Positions 43,066 to 52,200 of a stretch of DNA of 64,000 nucleotides are shown here, in pieces. The notes beneath the pieces are model-generated. The model searched no databases, had not been told where the DNA came from, and saw nothing but the letters and a program-made list of their open reading frames with translations. Numbering within the stretch: position 1 is the first letter of the stretch; every line of letters begins with the position of its first letter. The stretch is taken from NCBI GenBank assembly GCA_039030555.1, contig JBCCDY010000019.1, forward strand, positions 19,429 to 83,428, given 5' to 3'. The translations under genes and the position numbers were made by a program. The DNA is from JBCCDY01 sp039030555 (GTDB lineage Bacteria > Bacteroidota > Bacteroidia > Cytophagales > Cyclobacteriaceae).

Positions 43066-43122
43066 AGATTCCCCGGACAAGCCCGCCTGAACGAACCAGT
43101 CGGACAGGCCGTGGAATGATGC
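43066..43122. repeat. REP-like repeat
   Basis: AGATTCCCCGGACAAGCC at one end and GGCCGTGGAATGATGC at the other frame a longer interior. Read on the minus strand it is an ATTCC...GGGGAATCT unit of the same kind as those at 23954-24024. Confidence 0.45.
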
Positions 43123-43286
43123 ACAAAAAAAGTAGATTATTTAATCATCCGATCTTTCAAAATGGATTGACCTAGCTCCTACACTGGTCTTAGCGAGACG
43201 CTAAGATCAGTTCAGAGACCTCTAATCCATAATTCAATTTTTTCCAGTACAACAAATCAACAAAATAAATAGTACTTAATTAATTT

Positions 43287-43300
43287 TTAGATTAATCTAA
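43287..43300 (+). promoter_or_regulatory. DtxR/IdeR-like iron box before the TonB receptor
   Basis: TTAGATTAATCTAA is a perfect 14-bp palindrome 57 bp upstream of the receptor ATG. It resembles the TTAGGTTAnCCTAA type of DtxR-family operators. That a DtxR-like regulator binds here is inference. Confidence 0.5.
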
Positions 43301-43357
43301 TTTATTAATTTTACAAACTTAAAATCTGAAAATAGGTTAATCATATTTTCTAATCAG

Positions 43358-45727
43358 ATGAAGCAAATCCTAATAATCGCAGTATTTTTTTTAATCATAG
43401 CATTACCGGCATCGGCACAAGATCATGATGTTAAAGGAGTGATCTATTCTGATGAGGAGGCTGTAGAATTAGCCAATATTCAGTTAAAAGCAGAAAATGT
43501 ACTTAAGAATACCACTTCAGATGAAGATGGAAATTTTTACTTCACTGATATTCCGAAAGGCTCATATACTTTAAAAGTCAGTCGTATTGGTTTCAAAGGA
43601 TATCAGCAGACTGTTGAGGTTGGAGAGTCTACATCAATTGTGAAAATCGAACTCGCCGAAGATCGTTTAAACCTTGAAGAAGTCGTGGTAAGTGCTACAC
43701 GCTACGAACTTAGCCGAGAAGATGCTCCGGTAGTAGTCAATGTGCTAAGTCCTAAGATATTTAATGCTTCACAATCCCTGGCTCTTTCTGAAGGGTTGAG
43801 TTTTCAATCAGGTGTTCGGGTAGAGACCAATTGCCAGAACTGTGGGTTTACCCAGGTTCGTATTAATGGTTTAGAAGGTGCTTACTCACAAATCCTGATC
43901 AATAGCAGAGCGGTGTTCAGTGCTTTGAATAGTGTTTATGGTTTGGATCAAATCCCAACAAATATTATTGATCGTGTGGAAGTGGTGAGAAGCGGAGGTT
44001 CAGCCCTTTATGGTTCCAATGCGATTGCCGGAACGATTAACGTCATCACAAAAGAACCCATAGAAAACAACTGGCAGATCGGTCATAACTTTGGATTGAT
44101 CGATGGTGAGGCGATTGATAACACCACCAATTTCAATGCTTCATTAGTAAGCGACGATCTAAATGCAGGAGTTACATTTTATGGTTTCGTTAGAAACAGG
44201 GAGGAGTACGATGCCAATGGGGATGGCTTCACAGAACTGATCAATCTTGAGAACAACGTTTTTGGTGCGAAAGCCTTTTTCAAACCAGATGAATACAAAA
44301 AGATAACGCTTGACTTAAGCGCAGTTCGGGAGTTTAGAAGGGGTGGAGACCGATTGGAATTGCCTCCTCATTTCACGGATATCACCGAACAGCTTGATCA
44401 CAATACGTTCATTGGAGGAATTACTTATGACCAATTCAGTAAGGATTATAAGAGTAAGTATTCGGTTTATTTTTCAGGTCAGGGGACGCAACGGGATAGT
44501 TTTTACGGTGGCTTAGGTGGAGAAAGAACTCCCGAAGATAGTCTTTTGGCCATCAATGCTTATGGAAATACGGAAGACCTTGCTTTGGTTTCAGGTTTTC
44601 AATTTTCCCGGACGCTTTCAAATAATGATGTTTTAACATTAGGCGTAGAACACCAATTTAGTGATGTCGTTGACGATATTCCGGGCTATAATCGAATCGT
44701 TGACCAGCAAGTGAATTCCATTGGACTTTACGGACAATACGAATGGCAGCTTGATCCGAAGTTAAAAGCATTGCTTGGGGCTCGTTTCGATTATACAAAC
44801 GTGGATGGATTTTATCAAATAGGTGATATTCAACGCTTTTCAGATGTAGAAACGAATGTATTGAGTCCAAGAGTTACGTTACTTTATCAGCCAAAAGAAA
44901 ATGTACAAGTGCGAGGAGGGTATGCACGGGGTTTTAGGGCACCGCAAGCTTTTAACGAAGACCTTCATATTTCCTCTGTTGGTGGAGAGCCTTTATTCGT
45001 AATCCTTTCAAATGATCTGGATACCGAGTTTTCGGATGCATTTACCGGGTCAGTGAATGTCTCGAATACCTTTGGTTCTTGGCAAACCAGCTTTTTGGTG
45101 GAAGGGTTTTATACGAGTTTGAGAGATCCTTTTACCCAGGTTTCAACTGGCGCTCCTTTACCTAATGGGTCTATTTTAGAAGAGGTTAGAAATGGAGAAG
45201 GTGCTTTTGTTACGGGCACAAATTTTGAATTTACGGGATCACCTTCCGATCAATGGTTTTTTCAACTTGGTGGAACTATACAAACTACTCAATTCAGGGA
45301 AGATCAAGTCCTTTTTGAACCAGAAACGAACGCTGAAAGAGAAACTGATGTCATTGTCGATGAGTTTGTGAGAACACCTAACGTCTATGGGTACTTCTCG
45401 GCTAACTGGACACCAACTGAGAAATTTGGAGTTGATGCTACTGGAGTTTACACAGGTTCTATGATTGTTCCAAGAGTTGTAAGCGAATCGGGTTTTTTGG
45501 ATTTAGTAGATACCGATCCATTTTTTGAACTGAACTTGAAATTGAGGTATAATTTTAAAGTAAAAGATCACTTTACGATTCAGTTAAATGGTGGAGTCCA
45601 AAATTTATTCAATAGCTATCAAAACGATTTTGACTCAGGCCCAACCCGTGATTCTGATTTCATTTTCGGCCCTGCACGACCAAGAACCTATTTTGTAGGA
45701 ATAAAAATTGGGGACTTCTATGAATAA
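43358..45727 (+). CDS. TonB-dependent outer-membrane receptor
   Basis: This 789-residue receptor has a signal peptide (MKQILIIAVFFLIIALPASAQ), a CarboxypepD_reg domain at about 22-108 (GNFYFTDIPKGSYTLKVSRI), a plug at about 115-235 (LEEVVVSATRYELSREDAP; VEVVRSGGSALYGSNAIAGT) and a beta-barrel ending in a C-terminal Tyr-Glu with aromatic strand (YFVGIKIGDFYE). The plug carries an unusual Cys pair, NCQNCGFTQVRINGLEG. Substrate is unknown; the plug type occurs in receptors linked to metals or haem. It overlaps a thioredoxin-like gene. Confidence 0.93.
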   Translation: MKQILIIAVFFLIIALPASAQDHDVKGVIYSDEEAVELANIQLKAENVLKNTTSDEDGNFYFTDIPKGSYTLKVSRIGFKGYQQTVEVGESTSIVKIELAEDRLNLEEVVVSATRYELSREDAPVVVNVLSPKIFNASQSLALSEGLSFQSGVRVETNCQNCGFTQVRINGLEGAYSQILINSRAVFSALNSVYGLDQIPTNIIDRVEVVRSGGSALYGSNAIAGTINVITKEPIENNWQIGHNFGLIDGEAIDNTTNFNASLVSDDLNAGVTFYGFVRNREEYDANGDGFTELINLENNVFGAKAFFKPDEYKKITLDLSAVREFRRGGDRLELPPHFTDITEQLDHNTFIGGITYDQFSKDYKSKYSVYFSGQGTQRDSFYGGLGGERTPEDSLLAINAYGNTEDLALVSGFQFSRTLSNNDVLTLGVEHQFSDVVDDIPGYNRIVDQQVNSIGLYGQYEWQLDPKLKALLGARFDYTNVDGFYQIGDIQRFSDVETNVLSPRVTLLYQPKENVQVRGGYARGFRAPQAFNEDLHISSVGGEPLFVILSNDLDTEFSDAFTGSVNVSNTFGSWQTSFLVEGFYTSLRDPFTQVSTGAPLPNGSILEEVRNGEGAFVTGTNFEFTGSPSDQWFFQLGGTIQTTQFREDQVLFEPETNAERETDVIVDEFVRTPNVYGYFSANWTPTEKFGVDATGVYTGSMIVPRVVSESGFLDLVDTDPFFELNLKLRYNFKVKDHFTIQLNGGVQNLFNSYQNDFDSGPTRDSDFIFGPARPRTYFVGIKIGDFYE

Positions 45728-46199
45728 GCTACTCAATGCTTTAGTAAGTGTTATCCTCCTATTCACCTTTATAAGTCTAAGTGATAAATGTTTCGCACAG
45801 GACCAGATTAAGTGGATTGGTTTTGAACAGCTAGACGATGCTTTAAGGGAAAAGCCAAAAAAAGTATTTGTTGACTTTTATACCAGCTGGTGTATTTACT
45901 GCCGAAAGATGGATAAGCGAGTGTTCACAAAACCTGAAGTTATTCAGAAGCTCAATTCTGAATACTATGCTGTGAAGATGGATGCTGAAACCCGAGATAT
46001 CATCAACTTTGATGGTAAAGAATTCTCGAATGAATTGGCTACTAAAAAAAGAAAGGGATTCCATAAAATTGCAATGTTACTAGGCTCAAGAGACGGTCAA
46101 TTTGCTCCTCCAACTATGCTTGTGTTAAATGAAAACTTTGAAATAGAAGGCCGCTATTTTGAGTACCTTACTGCTGAGGAATTGTTGAAAATACTGTGA
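45720..46199 (+). CDS. Secreted thioredoxin-like protein
   Basis: From the ATG at 45720 (overlapping the receptor stop by 8 nt) the product has 159 residues. A signal peptide covers about 1-23 (LNALVSVILLFTFISLSDKC), then a thioredoxin fold with KKVFVDFYTSWCIYCRKMD, where WCIYC is the redox motif, and APPTMLVLNENFEIEGR with the cis-Pro region. It is probably periplasmic. The overlap with a receptor bearing a Cys pair suggests a shared function, perhaps disulfide reduction of the receptor or a metal ligand. Confidence 0.88.
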   Translation: MNKLLNALVSVILLFTFISLSDKCFAQDQIKWIGFEQLDDALREKPKKVFVDFYTSWCIYCRKMDKRVFTKPEVIQKLNSEYYAVKMDAETRDIINFDGKEFSNELATKKRKGFHKIAMLLGSRDGQFAPPTMLVLNENFEIEGRYFEYLTAEELLKIL

Positions 46200-46386
46200 T
46201 AATTTTCTCTTAGATTGATTTCATAGGTTTGAGTGTAGTCCCTCGCTGATTATTTCGTTTTTAGCTTAAGAACCAATATAAAATTGACACGTATGCTGTA
46301 TCCTATTTTATAAAATTTCACAGTATTACTTTGTAACAAAATAGTATGGCTATCGTTTTAACTTTAATGTCGAAATTTTTTAATTG

Positions 46387-46689
46387 ATGTTGGAGTCAAA
46401 GTTGCATGGATGGTCAATCAAAGTATTAGTGTTATCACTAGTAGGAGTAATTGCCTTTAGTCCTGCATCTGCCTCTGAAATATTCAATGAGCCAACCGAT
46501 GTTGTTGAAGAGCTGATTATCTATAATGTCCATCAATCAGAACTCCGTAAGAAAGAAAGACAAGCTAATTCTCCGTACAACTTTATTTTAAACGAAACAG
46601 CATTAAGTTTAGTTGATAAATCTTACCAAACTAAAGGTGTAAGATCTAAACTCTATTTGCTCAATCAATCCATTAAGGTCTTTGATTAA
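46387..46689 (+). CDS. Small secreted hypothetical protein
   Basis: This 100-residue protein has an N-terminal signal (IKVLVLSLVGVIAFSPASAS, cleavage near residue 30) and a charged mature part, ELIIYNVHQSELRKKERQAN. I recognise no family. It lies 187 nt after the thioredoxin gene and 80 nt before another small orphan gene on the same strand. Confidence 0.5.
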   Translation: MLESKLHGWSIKVLVLSLVGVIAFSPASASEIFNEPTDVVEELIIYNVHQSELRKKERQANSPYNFILNETALSLVDKSYQTKGVRSKLYLLNQSIKVFD

Positions 46690-46769
46690 CGTAAATGAAC
46701 GTCAGTAATACCACTGTCGAAATAAGATAACCGTACTTAATTTTTCATTTACTAAATCAAAAAATTACA

Positions 46770-47060
46770 ATGCTTACAAATAATGTTGTAGACCCAAAAG
46801 GTGTCGCAAAACGTAGAGATACTTTCATAAATAGAAAGAACCTTCATAACGAGATTGATGAGAAGTTACTGCTCTACGATCTAAACCGTGCTGTAAAGTT
46901 AAGTAACTTATATAAGGAGTCTGTTCTTATAAAATACACTGACCGTAATGGATACCATAGGGAAAAAGATACTATGGTATTAACGGTTACGGAAAGGTAC
47001 GTTGTGCTCAAAGGCGGAAGTAGTATTCCTATTGAGAATATAGAAAGAGTTATTCTTTAG
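46770..47060 (+). CDS. Hypothetical protein, cytoplasmic
   Basis: This 96-residue protein lacks a signal. The N-terminal half is helical and basic (GVAKRRDTFINRKNLHNEID), and the C-terminal half is a small beta domain (VLIKYTDRNGYHREKDTMVL, ERYVVLKGGSSIPIENIERV) that reads like an SH3- or Sm-like barrel with GGSSIPIENI. Rho-type or DUF-type RNA-binding modules share such endings, but I cannot name a family. Confidence 0.55.
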   Translation: MLTNNVVDPKGVAKRRDTFINRKNLHNEIDEKLLLYDLNRAVKLSNLYKESVLIKYTDRNGYHREKDTMVLTVTERYVVLKGGSSIPIENIERVIL

Positions 47061-47069
47061 AAATATAAA

Positions 47070-47221
47070 AAGGCTATCACAAAAGCTAATAAAAAGTAGC
47101 CGTTCAGAATCTGTTTTGAGTAAGGATTTGATTTAATCGCCTGTTTGAATTATTGATTAATCTTTCTCCAAAACTTCGGAACAAGCTCAGTGCGACTAAA
47201 TAAAACTTTTGTGATAGTCTT
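47070..47221. repeat. Short element with 16-bp imperfect terminal inverted repeats (MITE-like)
   Basis: AAGGCTATCACAAAAG at 47070-47085 is matched by CTTTTGTGATAGTCTT at 47206-47221, 15 of 16 complementary, around 120 bp of noncoding DNA. It fills the gap between two convergent genes. It may be a small non-autonomous element or a long-loop bidirectional terminator. Confidence 0.5.
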
Positions 47222-47233
47222 TATCAAATCTAA

Positions 47234-48511
47234 TTAAAGCCTTTTAAATCTTACAAAGGCTTCTTTTTCCAGAGAATCCCTGTGATCGGGGTGGGCAATA
47301 TTGATCAACATACGTGCACGTTCCTTCAAGCTTTTACCACTTAAATCCACAATTCCATATTCAGTAGCGACATAATGTACGTGGGCACGAGTTGTAACAA
47401 CTCCAGCTCCTTGGTTCAGATAGGGCACTATTTTAGACCCACCTTTACCAGTTGATGACCTCAGGGCAATAATTGGTTTTCCTCCATGTGAGAGAGACGC
47501 TCCTCTTATAAAGTCCATTTGCCCTCCTACGCCGCTATACATAAAACTACCAATGGAATCTGCGCAGACCTGTCCGGTGATATCAATTTCAATGGCACTA
47601 TTAATACTGACCATTTTTGGAAGCTGTCGGATCACGGCCGTATCGTTCACGTATTGGATATCCAGCAAACGGACCATTGGGTTATCATCTACAAAATCAT
47701 ACAGCTTTCGAGTACCCATCAAAAAACCACTGACCATGACTCCAGGGTGTTTCGTTTTATATTTATTGGTGATAACACCTTTTTCAATAAGTGGAAGTAC
47801 ACCATCTGAGAACATTTCCGTATGGACTCCTAAATCTTTGTGATTTCCAAGACATGAAAGTGTGGCATCAGGAATTGCCCCAATACCGAGCTGTAAAGTC
47901 GAACGGTCTTCAATAATTCCTGCAATATGTTCCCCAATTAGCTTTTCTTCTTTTGAAAGGGGAGCTGGATGCATTTCTGGAAGCGGCTGTTCGTGCTCAT
48001 ATACTTTATGGAATTCACTGATATGGAAAAGGCCATCGCCATGAGTCCTAGGCATTTGTGGGTTGATCTGCGCAATTACTTTTTTGGCATGTTCGACAGC
48101 GGCTTTAGTCGTTTCTACGGATATTCCCAAAGAACAAAACCCATGTTTATCCGGAGGAGATACTTGAACTAAGGCAACATCAATCGGGATAATTCCATTT
48201 CTGATCTTTTGGGGGATTTCACTGAAGAAAATCGGAATAAAATCCCCATCACCTCTATTGATAGCTTTGCGAACGTTTGCTCCAATGAACATAGCCTTCA
48301 CAAGAAAACTATCTTTATATTTTTCATCGGCATAAGGGGCAGGGCCTTCCGTATGCATTTGATAGATTTTCACATCCCTCAATTCATCAGCTCTGGAAAC
48401 CATAGCTTCTATGAGGACAGTAGGTGCTGCCCCCGCAGTATGAAGAAAAACATTATCGCCCGATTGTATGGAAGAAACCGCTTCAAGAGCGGAATTTACT
48501 TTATTGGTCAT
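47234..48511 (-). CDS. Acetyl-CoA hydrolase/CoA-transferase (4-hydroxybutyrate CoA-transferase type)
   Basis: This 425-residue class I CoA-transferase has GDNVFLHTAGAAPTVLIEAM at the start, LQLGIGAIPDATLSCLGNH, and VHTEMFSDGVLPL with the catalytic Glu near residue 245. A C-terminal domain has VTTRAHVHYVATEYGIVDLS. It transfers CoA between acyl-CoA and acetate or hydrolyses acetyl-CoA, serving fermentation or acetate overflow. Exact acyl substrate unknown. It is monocistronic and convergent with the small orphan gene across the MITE-like element. Confidence 0.93.
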   Translation of the reverse strand: MTNKVNSALEAVSSIQSGDNVFLHTAGAAPTVLIEAMVSRADELRDVKIYQMHTEGPAPYADEKYKDSFLVKAMFIGANVRKAINRGDGDFIPIFFSEIPQKIRNGIIPIDVALVQVSPPDKHGFCSLGISVETTKAAVEHAKKVIAQINPQMPRTHGDGLFHISEFHKVYEHEQPLPEMHPAPLSKEEKLIGEHIAGIIEDRSTLQLGIGAIPDATLSCLGNHKDLGVHTEMFSDGVLPLIEKGVITNKYKTKHPGVMVSGFLMGTRKLYDFVDDNPMVRLLDIQYVNDTAVIRQLPKMVSINSAIEIDITGQVCADSIGSFMYSGVGGQMDFIRGASLSHGGKPIIALRSSTGKGGSKIVPYLNQGAGVVTTRAHVHYVATEYGIVDLSGKSLKERARMLINIAHPDHRDSLEKEAFVRFKRL

Positions 48512-48646
48512 TTTGTGAGTCCTTTTACTTTAGCAAGATTAGAATGGTATTGAAGTAAAAAGAAGGATAAAATTCACTAACGATACTGATATAAATTAGC
48601 TTAAGAAAGTAAAAGATTTTTTACTCGATCTGATTAAAGAATTTTG

Positions 48647-49063
48647 CTAAAACTTCTTAATACCGTATTTCCCCGAACCCAGGAAAAAGGTAACAATAAG
48701 CGAAATCAACATTAGCTGAGGATATTCCCATCCTCCTCCTGAATTATGAAATACCCAACCATTTGGAAAATGATATACTAAAATACCGATCGTGATTGGT
48801 ATTAAAAGTAGTGAACCTAAACGTGTGTATAGACCAAGAACAAGCATTAATCCTCCCAGAATTTCTATTACGGATGAAAAATAAGCTGTCCATTCCGGAA
48901 AGCCTTTTTCTATGAAACCTAAGGTCACTTTTTCCATGCCAACAACGAAAGGTTTTCCGATACCATGGAGAAAAAACATACCTCCTAACGATACTCTTAA
49001 AATGAGACTGGCGAGATCAATATTGGGTTTAAAATTTAGAGCTTTCATTCGTCTGATCTTCAA
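48647..49063 (-). CDS. DoxX family membrane protein
   Basis: This 138-residue protein has four transmembrane helices and DoxX signatures: ASLILRVSLGGMFFLHGIGK at the first helix, FSSVIEILGGLMLVLGLYTR and a small C-terminal helix before GSGKYGIKKF. DoxX proteins are associated with membrane redox or thiosulfate systems, but most have no fixed role. It stands alone between the CoA-transferase and the surface protein gene. Confidence 0.9.
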   Translation of the reverse strand: MKIRRMKALNFKPNIDLASLILRVSLGGMFFLHGIGKPFVVGMEKVTLGFIEKGFPEWTAYFSSVIEILGGLMLVLGLYTRLGSLLLIPITIGILVYHFPNGWVFHNSGGGWEYPQLMLISLIVTFFLGSGKYGIKKF

Positions 49064-49254
49064 TGTTCACTAAACAAAGATCTGAAATGAAGGATTCTAA
49101 AAAGTATACGAATTCAGGAAATTTGGATACGGATTGCTGTTATTCTTTGTAATTCATTCGATGAAATTTTTAAAAGGGTTTATTTAATTACCTAGATTTA
49201 TATATCAATGTTATCGAACAATTTCAAGGCATTTTCTAATAATAACCTAGACCG

Positions 49255-52200
49255 ATGAGTAAATTAATAAAATTAATTATCACTCTGTTAACGCTTATTT
49301 TTCTAACTTTTTCTGCTCATTTGAAAGCTCAACTTTCAACAGGAGATATAGCCTTGGTTGGATTTAATTCTGACGTGGTGCCCGATGAATTAGCTATAGT
49401 TACCCTTGCCGATATACCTTCAGGTCAAACTATCTATATATCCGATTTTGGTTGGGATGGATCAGGCTTTTCAACTACGGGTAGTGGTGCTGAAGGTGCA
49501 ATAACCTGGACCACTACTACATCTATTGCAGCTGGAACGGTATTGAATTTTGAGATAAGTCCAGGTGGTGGTGGTGTCACAGGAGACCTTGCTTCTTTTG
49601 GTACAGTTTCATTTACAGGTTGGGCACTGGCTTCTGCCCCAACAGCAAGCGGTGGAGACAACTGGTTTATTTATCAGGGTGCTAGCCCAACGGCAGCACC
49701 CACAACCTGGGTATTTGGATTTGCGCACTGGTCCACTAATGCTCACGGCCAGAATAGTTGGCAGACATCTGGTGTGCCTTCATCTACCACCTCTTTTCTG
49801 CCCACTGCACTAACCAATGGAACAAACGCCATTGCTTTAACAGGATTGGCGGGTGGTGCCCATCAGGATAATTTGGTATATACCGGAACACTTAGTGGAA
49901 ATCAGTCCTCTCTTCTTTCTGCCATTACAACAGTGTCTAACTGGACGGGTAGCGAAACGGTAACGCAAAACATTCAGGCTGGTGGTACAAATTTTCCTGG
50001 GCCTAATCCAATATTTACTATATCTTCTACTACCCAAGATAAACTCTACTGGCTTAGTGCCAATTCCGTGTACGACGTAGTACGATACGATGTAACCACA
50101 AACTCTATAGAGCAGACGAGGACCAATGTATTGGGTGCGGGTTTTCCCTCTGAGATAGTTTTTAATTCTAATGGTTCTTTACACTGGTACAATGATAACT
50201 TCGGAGTCGAACATTTTTATAGCATTCCAAGTACGTTTGGCGCTGCTACTAATGCTACACAGGAAAGCTCAACCGCATCGATTCTCAACACCCCAAGGTA
50301 TTTGGCTTATGACGCTAGTAATAATAGAATATTTGCAACCGAGATAAACTTTGGCTCACAGACTACCTTTATTAGAAGCTTTGACCCTGATGGAACGAAT
50401 GCTTCAGCAAACTTACAAAGCTTTGCGACTACATTTACTCCCTTCGCAGGTATAGCACTAGACGTATCCAATAATGAAATGTATTGGGCAGACCCTAATT
50501 CAAATTCTATTTTCAAAGCGAGTATGACCACTGTTGGTGGGGTTAGAACAACGATTGTGAGCGGTCTTAGTAACCTAAGAGACATTACGTTAGATCTCGA
50601 TAATAGACTCATCTATTGGATAGAAAATAATGGATTTGGACCTTATATTATAAAGTCAGCCGGTATTGATGGGAGTACAGCGGTTAATAATGCTTCTACA
50701 ACTACTTTATATAATATTTCAGCTTCTGTCGATGCTACTGAACTCGAATTGGGGAATTCCGGGGATATATTTTGGTCTACTACAGACTTTGCTACTGGAA
50801 GGATTTTTCAAGGAAACACGGCCGCGAGTAATGTAACAACACAACCAACTCCAATATTTTCAGGAGGTGCTTTGTTTGCACCTAGATTAGCATTTGAATC
50901 AGTCTCTACTTCATCCAACTCTGCACCAACTGCCTCTTCCTTTACTGCGGCTAACGGGCCATTCGAGGACCTTACTTACACATTTGCAACCGCTGATTTT
51001 GGTTATATGGATGGTGATGGAGACCCGCTTAGTAACTTATTATTAGAAACAATTCCAGCAGCCGGTACATTGTATGTTGATGCAGATAATGATGATACTT
51101 TTGATGGGGGGGAGCAACTGGTTAATGGTAGTACTGTTTCTCTTGCTAATCTCAATGCAGGGAATCTTCAGTATATCCAAAATGGCTCTACAAATACTTC
51201 TTTTCAATTTGAAGTCAATGATGGCACAGAAAATAGTACAGGTAATTATGTTGCCACACTTAACGTCACTGCTATTCCTACCGTGACGCTGTCCGTTTCT
51301 CCTACCAATAGATTTGAATTTATAACCACTCCTACTAATATCACCGCAACTTTATCGAATACCTATGGAGCAAATGTAACTGTAAACCTGTCTTTTTCTG
51401 GTACGGCTACTGGCGGGACTGATTATAATGTGGGGTCAAGCACGATTACGATAAATGCTGGCGCCTCGTCTAATTCTACAACCGTAACCAATGTAGATGA
51501 TGCTTTATTCGAGAATGACGAAACAGTCATCATAGATATTGATGGCGTAACGAATGGCACTGAAAATGGTAGTCAGCAGGTGACCTATACTATTGATAAC
51601 GACGATACTCAGCCAAACGTCGTTTTTGAGTTACTTAGTATTTATAATCCCACCAGTGAAAATGGCGGATTGGCATTCGTTTCTGCTGAGTTAGATGCGC
51701 CTTCGGGCCTAACCACAGTCGTGCCGTTGATGTTTACAGGTACTGCTACGGGTGGAGGGGTCGATTATAGTGTATCCTCTTCTTCTATTATCATAGCATC
51801 TGGAGATACGAAAGATAGTGTTTCGATAATAGGAGTAGATGATGCCATCGTAGAAGGTAATGAATCTATCATAATCGATATGGAAGCACCTACCAACGCT
51901 TCTGAGCAAGGTATGCAGCAAGTAACATTAATACTATCGGATGATGAGAACATATCAGCATCGGTCAATGACCCCTCGGTAACTGAGGGTGATGCTGGTA
52001 CTGCCACTTTACAGTTTACGGTTTCACTGGACGCACCAGCGCCCACAGGAGGAGCTACTGTCGACTATGCTACTTCCAACGGATCAGCTGTGGCAGGCTC
52101 AGACTATACAGCCATTGGCACCACTACGCTTTCCTTCCTTGCCGGAGAATCCAGTAAAACCGTTGATGTCACCGTAGCAGGAGACGAGACAGTGGAATTG

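Larger units (their letters stand above)
43027..43357. other. Intergenic region with repeat and regulatory dyad
   Basis: These 331 bases hold no gene. They contain a REP-like repeat at 43066-43122 and an iron-box-like palindrome at 43287-43300 before the TonB receptor gene. Around 43160-43215 a pair, TGGTCTTAGCGAGA and TCTAATCC-flanked AGATCAGTTC, looks weakly folded; nothing else was recognised. Confidence 0.4.
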
